From NCBI GenBank assembly GCA_004558595.1, contig SFCN01000028.1, positions 1 to 23,782 on the forward strand: 23,782 nucleotides of DNA, in the 5' to 3' direction. The notes under the pieces were generated by a model, which saw only the letters and a list, made by a program, of their open reading frames with translations, was not told where the DNA came from and ran no database searches. Source of the DNA: Phascolarctobacterium sp. (GTDB lineage: Bacteria; Bacillota; Negativicutes; Acidaminococcales; Acidaminococcaceae). How positions within the stretch are numbered: the stretch's first letter is position 1; each line of letters starts with the position of its first letter. The position numbers and the translations under genes were made by a program. Positions 1 to 7,118 of this stretch are shown piece after piece.

Positions 1-114
1 CTCAGACCTGAAGGAGAAAAAAATGCCGTTGCATGGTTGGCGTATGACGAGTCAGAACAAAAGTTCTTTAATACTGGAAAGTATTTTGCCAATAATGAAG
101 CTATAAATAATTGA
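1..114 (+). CDS. C-terminal fragment of an unidentified protein (cut by window edge)
   Basis: An open frame enters from the left edge and runs 37 codons to a TGA stop. The peptide is mixed polar and aromatic, with an ...AVAWLAYDESEQKFF... stretch and an Asn-rich end. It looks like plausible coding sequence, but I recognise no family. A stem-loop begins about 25 bases after the stop, as expected for the end of a plus-strand gene. It converges on the 90-aa minus-strand gene. It could be a chance open frame, because only 37 codons are visible. Confidence 0.4.
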   Translation, partial: LRPEGEKNAVAWLAYDESEQKFFNTGKYFANNEAINN

Positions 115-139
115 TTTTTTTATGTATGGTTTATACAAA

Positions 140-178
140 AACTCCATCCCCTACCTTCGTAGATAGTGGGATGGAGTT
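140..178 (+). terminator. Stem-loop, probable terminator of the left-edge ORF
   Basis: AACTCCATCCC (140-150) pairs perfectly with GGGATGGAGTT (168-178), an 11-bp stem. The intervening bases contain a smaller CTAC/GTAG hairpin. The downstream side (GTTTATTG) is only moderately T-rich, so termination is likely but not certain. Confidence 0.5.
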
Positions 179-212
179 TATTGATGTGTCTGTAATCGTT
201 TTCTATAAACAA

Positions 213-254
213 GAAGACCCCATCCCTAAACTTGACCGTAGCGGGATGGAGTCT
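213..254 (-). terminator. Stem-loop terminator of the 90-aa gene
   Basis: AGACCCCATCCC (about 215-226) pairs with GGGATGGAGTCT (about 243-254) with a single mismatch. Read on the minus strand it lies just past the stop of the 90-aa gene and is followed by a T-rich run (TCTTCTTGTTT), the usual form of an intrinsic terminator. Its stem core CCATCCC/GGGATGG is the same as in the neighbouring hairpin at 140-178. Confidence 0.6.
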
Positions 255-260
255 CTTTAA

Positions 261-533
261 CTAAGCAAATTGACTATAAAACGCTTCACCACTATATTTT
301 AATTCCATAGCCTCCCTATATTCTCCTTCCGGATCATAATCAGATGGTAAGTAATTTTTAATTCTATTGACAGAAGCTTGCAAATTATTGAAAGCCTGCA
401 GCTTTTGATCTAGCTGACAAGTTTTGGTTTCATTAGCAGGCAATAACCTATCAATAATAAGCATAAGGATTTGTATATCATTATCAGACAATCTATTAAC
501 TTTATCAATTATAGTTTTTTGAAGTTCTGTCAT
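261..533 (-). CDS. Hypothetical 90-aa protein
   Basis: The start is placed at the ATG at 531-533, because AAGGTGGTGAG, nearly a perfect ribosome binding site, ends four bases before it. The longer GTG start at 545 would lie inside that site. The product is small and has no signal peptide or membrane segment. Its first 35 residues (TELQKTIIDKVNRLSDNDIQ followed by a Leu/Ile-rich run) look like an amphipathic helix pair. The C-terminus holds a PSDYDPEGEYREAME-type acidic stretch. The N-terminal style recalls short antitoxin-like proteins that pair with toxins, but no toxin gene lies next to it and I do not recognise the family. It has a TATAAT box at 555-560 and a terminator, so it appears to be a single-gene unit. 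Confidence 0.7.
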   Translation of the reverse strand: MTELQKTIIDKVNRLSDNDIQILMLIIDRLLPANETKTCQLDQKLQAFNNLQASVNRIKNYLPSDYDPEGEYREAMELKYSGEAFYSQFA

Positions 534-554
534 ATAACTCACCACCTTACTCTT

Positions 555-560
555 ATTATA
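555..560 (-). promoter_or_regulatory. Candidate -10 box of the 90-aa gene
   Basis: A perfect TATAAT on the minus strand lies 22 bases before the ATG. No good -35 hexamer was found at 16-18 bp. The 16-bp palindrome at 590-605 lies about 30 bp further upstream. Confidence 0.4.
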
Positions 561-589
561 ACATTTTATACTAACTTTTACTAGTGAAT

Positions 590-605
590 GAAAAGTTAAC
601 TTTTC
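590..605. repeat. Perfect 16-bp palindrome GAAAAGTTAACTTTTC
   Basis: A perfect self-complementary sequence in the gap between the racemase stop and the promoter region of the 90-aa gene. It has no loop, so it looks more like a dimeric protein binding site than an RNA hairpin. It might also help terminate racemase transcription. Confidence 0.5.
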
Positions 606-639
606 TTTAACAATCCAAGTTAATATTACTCCAAAACCT

Positions 640-1356
640 CTACTCCCCTACCTCGTCGTAGAGCATCTTCACAGTGGCGTCCACCAGAGCACCAATGCTA
701 GAAACACTGCGCTCAGCCGGCAGCCCACTGGCGTCATAGCCCAAGGGCAGCTCCGTGCAGGCGGTCATCACGGGCACATCATGCTCACGCCACAGCTCCT
801 CTACTAGCTGGCGCATAACTGCGCCTGCTTCGACGAGCTTATTGGCCTTCACCAGATTGATCACCTGCTGGGACGCATCGCTTTGCTCCTCGTTAGGGAT
901 GAACAGCTTCAGTCCATGCTTATCAGCACAGGCTTGATAGAGTCCGCAGGCTCTAGTTCCCTTGGTAGAAAGCATCCACGCGCCGTTGGGCGCGATGGCT
1001 TTCGTAGCCAGCACTGTGGACTCCACAATATGCACCAAAGGCACAGGCAGCTCATCGACGAATTGGTCGATGAAATAATGGGCCGTATTGCAGGGCACTG
1101 CCAGTACATCCGCGCCCATATCGCACAGCTTAAATAAATCTTCCTTCAGCTTAGGCAAAGGACTGGGCCCAAGGCCACAAATGGCAGTGCCACGGTCCGG
1201 AATTTCGCAATCGGCGATCATATACACTACAGGATGCTCTTGGTCAATGGCTGCAGGACATTTCGCTGCCAGCTGACGCAAAAATTCTGCGCTGGCAGCA
1301 GGGCCTAAGCCGCCCAGAACACCTAATTTTTTCCCATTTTTTACATATTTAGTCAT
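640..1356 (-). CDS. Aspartate/glutamate racemase family protein
   Basis: This 238-aa protein belongs to the PLP-independent Asp/Glu/hydantoin racemase superfamily, cytoplasmic enzymes that interconvert L- and D-amino acids with two cysteines acting as acid and base. The N-terminal GVLGGLGP motif (residues 12-19) is typical. PCNTAH holds the first catalytic Cys (C89) and TACTELPL the second (C200), so both are present. Length is normal for the RacX/YgeA/aspartate racemase branch. The start is supported by GGGAGGGG seven bases upstream. Which amino acid it racemises cannot be read from the sequence. The gene sits only 20 bp from a palindromic repeat element, so its promoter is unclear and read-through from the operon at 1545-6004 is possible. 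Confidence 0.9.
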   Translation of the reverse strand: MTKYVKNGKKLGVLGGLGPAASAEFLRQLAAKCPAAIDQEHPVVYMIADCEIPDRGTAICGLGPSPLPKLKEDLFKLCDMGADVLAVPCNTAHYFIDQFVDELPVPLVHIVESTVLATKAIAPNGAWMLSTKGTRACGLYQACADKHGLKLFIPNEEQSDASQQVINLVKANKLVEAGAVMRQLVEELWREHDVPVMTACTELPLGYDASGLPAERSVSSIGALVDATVKMLYDEVGE

Positions 1357-1376
1357 TATAATTTCCCCTCCCTATT

Positions 1377-1540
1377 AACCCCTCCACCGCTAAAGCGGTC
1401 CCCCTCCCCTTTGAAGGGGAGGCAAAAGCAATTATCTGCCAGCATATGCCTCCCCTTTCAAGGGGAGGCAAAAGCAATTATCTGCCAGCATATGCCTCCC
1501 CTTTCAAGGGGAGGTGACGAGCTTGCGAGGCGGAGGGGTT
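1377..1540. repeat. REP/MITE-like palindromic element with internal 46-bp duplication
   Basis: A 164-bp element bounded by 9-bp inverted repeats, AACCCCTCC (1377-1385) and GGAGGGGTT (1532-1540). Inside are a CCGCT/AGCGG hairpin (1387-1398) and three CTCCCC-TT..AA-GGGGAG hairpins (1404-1421, 1449-1468, 1495-1514). Two identical, adjacent 46-bp units lie at 1414-1459 and 1460-1505. No coding capacity was found. It fills the gap between the glycosyltransferase stop and the racemase start. CCCCTCC-ended elements of this style are scattered in gut Firmicutes genomes, by general knowledge. Copy number here cannot be judged from one window. Confidence 0.8.
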
Positions 1541-1544
1541 TTCC

Positions 1545-3104
1545 TTATTTCTGTTCAAGCAAATAAATATCCGCGATTTCCTTCACAGTCTCCACATTAG
1601 TGGGAATCTGTTTGGTCTTCAGCACACGTCGATACTCAAGACCACGCACCAAAATATACTTATGCTGTCCATTGCGCAGCGCCTCAGGCAGCGCACCGGT
1701 CTTAGGAATCATCTCTACGCCGGCCTTACCGGCATAATACATAAAGCCAGGGCGCAGGAATTTATCCACATAAATAGGCGTATTCTGGTCGCACTCCTCT
1801 AGATAAATACCGCTCATGGTCTTCACGCTAAAGCGGTCTGCAATAACCGGCAACACGAAGGCAAAGGCCACGCACATGGTTACCACGCCCACCAATGTAT
1901 GCAGCCAGCAGGCCATCTCAATATCACGGTAGTACCACAGAGTAAAGACAGCGCCAGCACCAATAATCAAGGTCAAGATGCCCAGCATAATTAGGCTAAA
2001 GCTTGCCTCGGGCAAATATTGACTGCCCACAATCCAACCAGCGCCCAGTAGCACGAACATAAGCCCACTACCGAACATCCAGCCATAGAAGGTAGTCGTA
2101 TGCCGCATTTTGGTAATCATGCGAGAAACATTCCAGCCGATGATCACAGCCATAGGTGGGAACATGGGCAGAATATAAGAGACCAGCTTAGTTTGACACA
2201 CAGTAAAGAATAAGAAAACGAAGGCCCACCACACATGGTAGAGCAGCAGCTGACGCATATCATCAATACGACTTTCGCTTATAGAAGCCTTCACCGCTTG
2301 CACTAGCATGCCAGTCCAAGGGAACATACCCAATATTACAACCGGGAAATAATACCAAAAGGTTACTCGATTAGCGTGCTCCGGTGTGGTAAAGCGTGTC
2401 ACATTATGAAAGCCCAAAAAGGTATTAATAAAATCCATGCCATGGACAGTGTACATGGCGTAATACCAAGGAGAGGCAATAAAAAAATATAACAATAGGC
2501 CACGAACCACATGCATGCGTAAAATTTCCCGCAGCTGACCTACTACTAAAAGATATAGGAAAATAATAGCGCCGGGGAAAACAATGCCTATGGGTCCCTT
2601 AGTCACCGTTGCCAAAGCCATGCAAGCATACATAAGCCAATACTTTTTATGGGCAAAGCTTAAAATCGCACCGGTCATGAAGAAGAGCAGTGTAGTATCG
2701 GTAACCGCAGCCTTACCCATATAAAAGAATTGAATACAGCTGGTCAGGATCAAGGCGGACCAAAAGCCTGCTTTTTCATTGAACATTTTGGTCGTAGACA
2801 CATAAATCATAATCGCCGTGCCGCAGGCCATAAGCGCCGCAGGAAAACGTGCAGCAAACTCGGTATAACCAAAAAGCATCTGGGAAAAAGCCACTAGCCA
2901 ATAATACATAGGCGGCTTATCATACCAATAATTACCAAAAATACGTGGAGAAAGAAAATCATTAAACTGAATCATCTCGCGAGCTGTTTCCGCATATACA
3001 GGTTCATCCGGGTCCAGCAAAGGCACGCCACCAATGCCAAACATAATCGTGAAAAGCACTAAGCCCGCAATGATCAGCAGACTATTTTTTTCCAATTGTT
3101 TCAT
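1545..3104 (-). CDS. ArnT/PMT-type membrane glycosyltransferase
   Basis: This 519-aa integral membrane protein belongs to the GT-C superfamily (GT39/GT83, like ArnT). These enzymes move a sugar from a polyprenyl-phosphate carrier to lipid A, protein or another surface acceptor on the outer face of the inner membrane. After the first transmembrane helix comes the diagnostic LLDPDEPVYAE loop (acidic residues D31, D33 and E34), then YDKPP at 61-65. About ten further hydrophobic segments follow, ending in a small soluble C-terminal domain. It is the last gene of the operon and its ATG overlaps the epimerase stop by 4 bp (translational coupling). The operon contains no separate polyprenyl-phosphate sugar transferase (GT2), so the lipid-linked donor must be made elsewhere. 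The substrate is not predictable. Confidence 0.85.
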   Translation of the reverse strand: MKQLEKNSLLIIAGLVLFTIMFGIGGVPLLDPDEPVYAETAREMIQFNDFLSPRIFGNYWYDKPPMYYWLVAFSQMLFGYTEFAARFPAALMACGTAIMIYVSTTKMFNEKAGFWSALILTSCIQFFYMGKAAVTDTTLLFFMTGAILSFAHKKYWLMYACMALATVTKGPIGIVFPGAIIFLYLLVVGQLREILRMHVVRGLLLYFFIASPWYYAMYTVHGMDFINTFLGFHNVTRFTTPEHANRVTFWYYFPVVILGMFPWTGMLVQAVKASISESRIDDMRQLLLYHVWWAFVFLFFTVCQTKLVSYILPMFPPMAVIIGWNVSRMITKMRHTTTFYGWMFGSGLMFVLLGAGWIVGSQYLPEASFSLIMLGILTLIIGAGAVFTLWYYRDIEMACWLHTLVGVVTMCVAFAFVLPVIADRFSVKTMSGIYLEECDQNTPIYVDKFLRPGFMYYAGKAGVEMIPKTGALPEALRNGQHKYILVRGLEYRRVLKTKQIPTNVETVKEIADIYLLEQK

Positions 3105-4033
3105 GAAATATCCCCATTCTTTTGTAAATAGTCGGCATAGGTTCTAGCTACGCCCTCCTGTAAATCCATGGTCGGATAAAAGCCCAACAGCTCCAGGCAA
3201 CGGCCATTACTCAGCACGGAGCGGAAAATATCTCCCTCACGGGCAGGAGCATAGGTCACAGGAAATTCCCTACCCACCGCCTTTTTAAAGGCTCCTAATA
3301 ATTGATTAACAGATGTTTCCTTTTGGGTGGAAACATTGATGACATGATGTCCCTTCAGTTGGCAGCCACGCCACAGGGCCAGGGCGATGTCACCGGCATA
3401 GACGAAATCACGAGTTTGCTCGCCATTACCAAAAACAGTGACGCCTTCACCCTTAGCCAAAAGCTTGCAGAAAATGCTGACTACGCCGCCTTCGCCACCG
3501 GCACCCTGACGCTCGCCATAAACATTGGCAAAACGCAGCACCGTAGTATTCAAGCCGTATAAATCGTGATACATCCTCAGATAATGCTCACTGGCCATTT
3601 TAGTAATACCATAGCCAGAGGTAGGCATGAGCTTCTCCTCTTCCTGCAAGGGTATATTTAGATTATCCCCGTAGACAGCAGCGCTGGAAGAAAAAACTAT
3701 ATTGGCGACTGCGTACCTGCGACAGCATTCCAAAACATTAATAAGGCCCAACAGATTCACTGAACAATCCTCATCGGGATGCTCCAAGGAATATGGTACC
3801 ATGGTCTGGGCAGCCAAATGAATCACTGCATCAAAATGCTCAATCGCAAAAAGCTGATCCATTTCCTTAGAACGCACATCACCCTCAACAAGACGCACTC
3901 CCTGGGGCACATGCTCCCTACGACCACTGGAAAGATTATCATAAACCACGACCTCTACTCCCTGCTGAGCCTGCAATCTTTGCAGCAAATGAGAGCCAAT
4001 GAAGCCGGCACCACCTGTAACTAAAATTTTCAT
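3101..4033 (-). CDS. NAD-dependent nucleotide-sugar epimerase/dehydratase (GalE-like)
   Basis: A 310-aa extended short-chain dehydrogenase acting on nucleotide sugars in the cytoplasm. It has an N-terminal Rossmann nucleotide-binding motif TGGAGFIGS (residues 6-14), an acidic D32 at the end of strand 2, a catalytic Ser in the FSSSAAVYGD segment (around residue 117), and the Tyr-x3-Lys pair Y141/K145 in SGYGITKMASE. Length and motifs fit UDP-glucose 4-epimerase and close relatives such as UDP-glucuronate epimerases. The exact sugar is open. It overlaps the ArnT-type gene by 4 bp, so it most likely supplies the activated sugar, or its precursor, for that transferase. Confidence 0.9.
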   Translation of the reverse strand: MKILVTGGAGFIGSHLLQRLQAQQGVEVVVYDNLSSGRREHVPQGVRLVEGDVRSKEMDQLFAIEHFDAVIHLAAQTMVPYSLEHPDEDCSVNLLGLINVLECCRRYAVANIVFSSSAAVYGDNLNIPLQEEEKLMPTSGYGITKMASEHYLRMYHDLYGLNTTVLRFANVYGERQGAGGEGGVVSIFCKLLAKGEGVTVFGNGEQTRDFVYAGDIALALWRGCQLKGHHVINVSTQKETSVNQLLGAFKKAVGREFPVTYAPAREGDIFRSVLSNGRCLELLGFYPTMDLQEGVARTYADYLQKNGDIS

Positions 4034-4093
4034 AAAGCTTCAACCTCTAAGATTATATTTTAAACATTATTTAAAATAGTAAAGTAAACTGAA

Positions 4094-5119
4094 TTACACA
4101 TTATTCTTTGGCTCAACCACCTTAGATTTACTCTTTACAGAAGCCACATTGATAACATCACTACCAAAGGCACGGATGGTAACCACAGCTCCTAGCATAA
4201 AGGGCAGATACTCCGCAGTAAAGCGCCATAAAACGGCTAAAATACCCTCGAGGCCACCGGGAAGAATATTAGCGAAAAGCATGACAAAGCCAGCCTCGGC
4301 AATACCGCTGCCACCCGGTGTGGGCGAAAAATAGAGCACCAGATTAATGAGCACCATACGACCCATTACCTGCAGCAAATCAAATTCTATATTGAGGCCT
4401 GTCATATAGGCCGGAACTGTTGCATAAATAAAGAGCAAGCTAATACCCGATTCGACAAAAGCGCGTAAAACCATCCATGGATTCTTCCCCATAACAATGG
4501 CTGCCTTTTTAAACTGTTGATACCAAATATAGCAGTTACGACGAGTAGTATAGGAGAGCTTGCGAGTACAATAAAAGATTATCTTTTCAGGATAACGGGT
4601 ACGCATCAAATAGATGGCGATAACGGGCAAGGACACGAAGGCCACGGAGACAAAGGTAAGGACAGAAGCAGGCATCCATTCCACGATATCCTGATCACAG
4701 TGTAAGACCACAGGCACCAAAAGAATAAGGAAAATAATGGACATAATTGTACGGACAAGAATAACCACCGTGGATTTAGCCACGGGTACCCCCGCCTTTC
4801 GCATGAACATGACCTGAGCGATGGCGCCACCGCTGGCACCGGGAGTTACCAGCGCCAAGAAATAGTTGCTAAGCACCACATTGACAATCTGACGTAGCGT
4901 CAACTTTTCCTCGGTAATATTGGCCAAGGTAATCAAGCGCAGACCGTCAAATAATAAGCCCACAGCAAGACAGCCTAAGGCCAAGAAAATGCACTTAGGC
5001 TCAAACATGGTCAAATAGTCCAGTGTCCGTATATCAAATGTAAAGTAAATTACTGCTGCGGAAATTAAGAGCACAAAAACGAACAAGGCTCCCAAACGCA
5101 GCAAAAGCTTTTTATTCAT
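4094..5119 (-). CDS. UPF0104 / LPG-synthase-TM family membrane protein
   Basis: A 341-aa polytopic membrane protein with around eight hydrophobic segments and no soluble catalytic domain. It resembles the transmembrane half of MprF and the AglD/UPF0104 family. Supporting features are the conserved NYFLALVTPGASGGAIAQ segment (about residues 88-105) and the later FSPTPGGSGIAEAGF segment (about 262-276), paired Pro-Gly-Gly loops typical of this family. Members have been linked to lipid or glycolipid flipping across the inner membrane, a family-level expectation only. It is the second gene of the operon, 27 bp after chbG and 60 bp before the epimerase, which fits a role in presenting a lipid-linked sugar or lipid to the outer leaflet. 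Confidence 0.8.
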   Translation of the reverse strand: MNKKLLLRLGALFVFVLLISAAVIYFTFDIRTLDYLTMFEPKCIFLALGCLAVGLLFDGLRLITLANITEEKLTLRQIVNVVLSNYFLALVTPGASGGAIAQVMFMRKAGVPVAKSTVVILVRTIMSIIFLILLVPVVLHCDQDIVEWMPASVLTFVSVAFVSLPVIAIYLMRTRYPEKIIFYCTRKLSYTTRRNCYIWYQQFKKAAIVMGKNPWMVLRAFVESGISLLFIYATVPAYMTGLNIEFDLLQVMGRMVLINLVLYFSPTPGGSGIAEAGFVMLFANILPGGLEGILAVLWRFTAEYLPFMLGAVVTIRAFGSDVINVASVKSKSKVVEPKNNV

Positions 5120-5146
5120 TAATCAAGACCACCATTGTTTTGAGTC

Positions 5147-6004
5147 TTATAGGTTTCCAAAATTGACAAGCTCTACACCCTGCTCCTTGAGCAGCTTCTT
5201 ATTATCCTCACATAAGTAGGAGGCCAATTCTGTTTCCCAAGTATAAGTCCAATCAAAAATCTTGGCCAAGGGCTCGGTCTCTAAACCAGGATGGGTCATG
5301 ATCTCGCTAACGCCCTCCGGCAATTGGCGAATGATATTTCCCACTAGCTCGGCAGTTAAATGCCCACCAGCCAGCATGCCAAAGAAATAATCTGGATGCT
5401 TAATGCCTGCCCGATTAGCGGAGATGGCGGCCAAATCTGCGCAAAAGCTGAGCCCTGCGCGACCAAGCTTACGTCCCAAGCCGGCCTTAAAGCCACCACT
5501 AAAGGTATAGCTCTCCTTAGGTATACGTTCTCTTTTTATATTATACTCATTACAGAGCTTTCTGACAAGTCCATTTATCCCCGGTAGCACATGGGTGTGC
5601 TGGTGGCTATCAATATGAGTTATATTTAATCCGCTAGCCAAAACTTTTTCAATTTGCGCTCTAAGCTCTGCTTCTAATTCGCCAGCCTTCACCCCGCCGG
5701 TGTAAAAACGCTTAGCAAAGGCGACATAGTCTGGTAAGAAACGCCCCTCAGCGTCCAATAGGCTGGAAACCTTATTCTTAGGAAGGACGGATTTGACACC
5801 ACCTACCAAAGTCAGGTGGATACCAATACCCAGCTTAGGATTATCCTTGGCCAGCGCCACAGCCTCCTCGTAGGCGTTGGCGCTGGGCATGATAGAAGCG
5901 CTGGTGATGAAGCCTTCCCGATATCCCTTAATAATTCCTTGATTAATTAAAGTATGTAAGCCGAAATCGTCAGCATTGACAATTAATTTTTTGATCTTTG
6001 TCAT
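5147..6004 (-). CDS. ChbG/YdjC (HpnK-like) carbohydrate deacetylase
   Basis: The start is placed at the ATG at 6002-6004, preceded by CAGGAGGC. The preceding 38 codons of open frame lack family similarity. The resulting 285-aa protein begins with the family signature KLIVNADDFG (metal-binding D12/D13), has GIGIHLTL (H63), and continues with HIDSHQHTHVLPGI (D132 and H134/H136/H138) and a late MTHPG motif. These residues form the metal site of the YdjC family, cytoplasmic enzymes that remove acetyl groups from chito-oligosaccharides or other N-acetylated sugars. It is the first gene of a four-gene operon with a flippase-like protein, an epimerase and an ArnT-type transferase. The likely substrate is therefore an acetylated sugar on a lipid or nucleotide carrier rather than chitin. 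Confidence 0.85.
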   Translation of the reverse strand: MTKIKKLIVNADDFGLHTLINQGIIKGYREGFITSASIMPSANAYEEAVALAKDNPKLGIGIHLTLVGGVKSVLPKNKVSSLLDAEGRFLPDYVAFAKRFYTGGVKAGELEAELRAQIEKVLASGLNITHIDSHQHTHVLPGINGLVRKLCNEYNIKRERIPKESYTFSGGFKAGLGRKLGRAGLSFCADLAAISANRAGIKHPDYFFGMLAGGHLTAELVGNIIRQLPEGVSEIMTHPGLETEPLAKIFDWTYTWETELASYLCEDNKKLLKEQGVELVNFGNL

Positions 6005-6084
6005 TATGTAAGCCTCCTGAGGCCTCTCCATTCCAGAGATTAAGTCTTTTGTATGTAAAAATACTTTGCAATAAACACAAGTAT

Positions 6085-6116
6085 GCCTACAAAATATTTT
6101 ATCATATTTTGCAGGC
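6085..6116 (-). terminator. Stem-loop between rnhC and the chbG operon
   Basis: GCCTACAAAATAT (6085-6097) and ATATTTTGCAGGC (6104-6116) form a 13-bp stem with one mismatch (a G-T pair on the minus-strand RNA) and a 6-base loop. It begins about 30 bases after the rnhC stop, so it may end the efflux-rnhC transcript. There is no long T run after it, so it could equally be a leader element of the chbG operon. Confidence 0.4.
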
Positions 6117-6144
6117 AAATGCTATGCTTTTAATCCATATTATG

Positions 6145-7107
6145 CTATATACGGCTGTAGTTGGCAAAGTGTAGCTTCACATAGTTTACAAGCTCGGCCT
6201 TGCCGAGCTTGGCAGACAACCTACGGGCGCAGGCTGTGGCGCTTTCGCCGCCTCCCTTGGGCAAGGCTACTTCCCCTGCGGCCTGCGCTAGCTCAGCCAT
6301 GGTGCGCAGGAAACGGGCTCGAGCGAGTACGGAGGCAGCTGCCACAGCAAGATTGCTCTCAGCCTTAGGCTGCTGCTTGACGATGCACTGAGGAAAGCGC
6401 TTCGAGAGCTCTCGCACATTCACTGTAGAAGTAGTAAACTGGTCGATAAGCGCAGCGTGACAATCGGCATTACGCTCTAAAACCTGACTCAAGGCTGCAA
6501 CATGACCAAAACCCAAAAGTTGGTTTAATTTTCCTCCCTGGGCAAGTACTTGCTTATAACGCAAATTATAAACCTTCGGCTTAAGCTCAAGTACGCTGAA
6601 ATCAATGACATTGGCCTTAATAGTCCCCTCCAGCTCCAAAATCTTTTTGTCGCTGAGCAGCTTGCAGTCCTTGACCCCGGCAGCGGCCAGCTTCGCGGCG
6701 GTGCTATCGTCAACGACCACAGCGGAAACTACCAGCGGTCCAAAGAAGTCGCCCTTACCGGACTCGTCGCTGCCGGCCCATTTACCACGCGGCAGCGCGT
6801 CCGCGTCTGCCGCAGGTGCTATACCATCACCATAGTCAGCAAAGCCATCTCTACTCCCGGAGCTGGGTTTACCCTCGCCTAACAGCTCACGAACCTTTTT
6901 TTCTAGTGCGCTATCACCGGAAAATACATAAGTAAGTCCCTTTTTACCATTATAAATGTTTAAGGTTAACTTTGCCTGAGCCAATTCTATAACAAATTGA
7001 TGCCCATAGTTAATGTCTTTTTCTTTAGTTATGTCTAGAAATTCACTAATTATAGCGTGAACCTTTGTCAAATAATCATTGAACTCTTTATCTGTAAGCT
7101 TACCCAT
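6145..7107 (-). CDS. rnhC: Ribonuclease HIII
   Basis: A 320-aa cytoplasmic endonuclease that removes RNA from RNA-DNA hybrids. The RNase HIII type is typical of Firmicutes. The start is the ATG at 7105-7107. Its ribosome binding site TAGGAG includes the TAG stop of the RND gene, and the 16 codons of open frame before it overlap that gene. The N-terminal ~75 residues match the TBP-like substrate-binding domain of the HIII branch. A low-complexity Gly/Ala/Asp linker (about 78-108) leads to the catalytic core WAGSDESGKGDFFGP with D114 and E115; a further acidic residue is D222 in ALIDQF. It lies 11 bp downstream of the RND pump and is probably co-transcribed with it. Confidence 0.92.
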   Translation of the reverse strand: MGKLTDKEFNDYLTKVHAIISEFLDITKEKDINYGHQFVIELAQAKLTLNIYNGKKGLTYVFSGDSALEKKVRELLGEGKPSSGSRDGFADYGDGIAPAADADALPRGKWAGSDESGKGDFFGPLVVSAVVVDDSTAAKLAAAGVKDCKLLSDKKILELEGTIKANVIDFSVLELKPKVYNLRYKQVLAQGGKLNQLLGFGHVAALSQVLERNADCHAALIDQFTTSTVNVRELSKRFPQCIVKQQPKAESNLAVAAASVLARARFLRTMAELAQAAGEVALPKGGGESATACARRLSAKLGKAELVNYVKLHFANYSRI

Positions 7108-7118
7108 CAAAATAACTC

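Noticed and set aside
1414..1505. Two identical 46-bp repeats considered as a CRISPR array
   Set aside because: The units are directly adjacent with no spacers, are made of palindromes, and there is no cas gene. They are a duplicated part of a REP/MITE-like element.
6005..6118. 38-codon N-terminal extension of the YdjC-like protein
   Set aside because: The ribosome binding site CAGGAGGC and the family's usual start (KLIVNADDFG near the N-terminus) place the start at 6004. The extension overlaps a stem-loop region.
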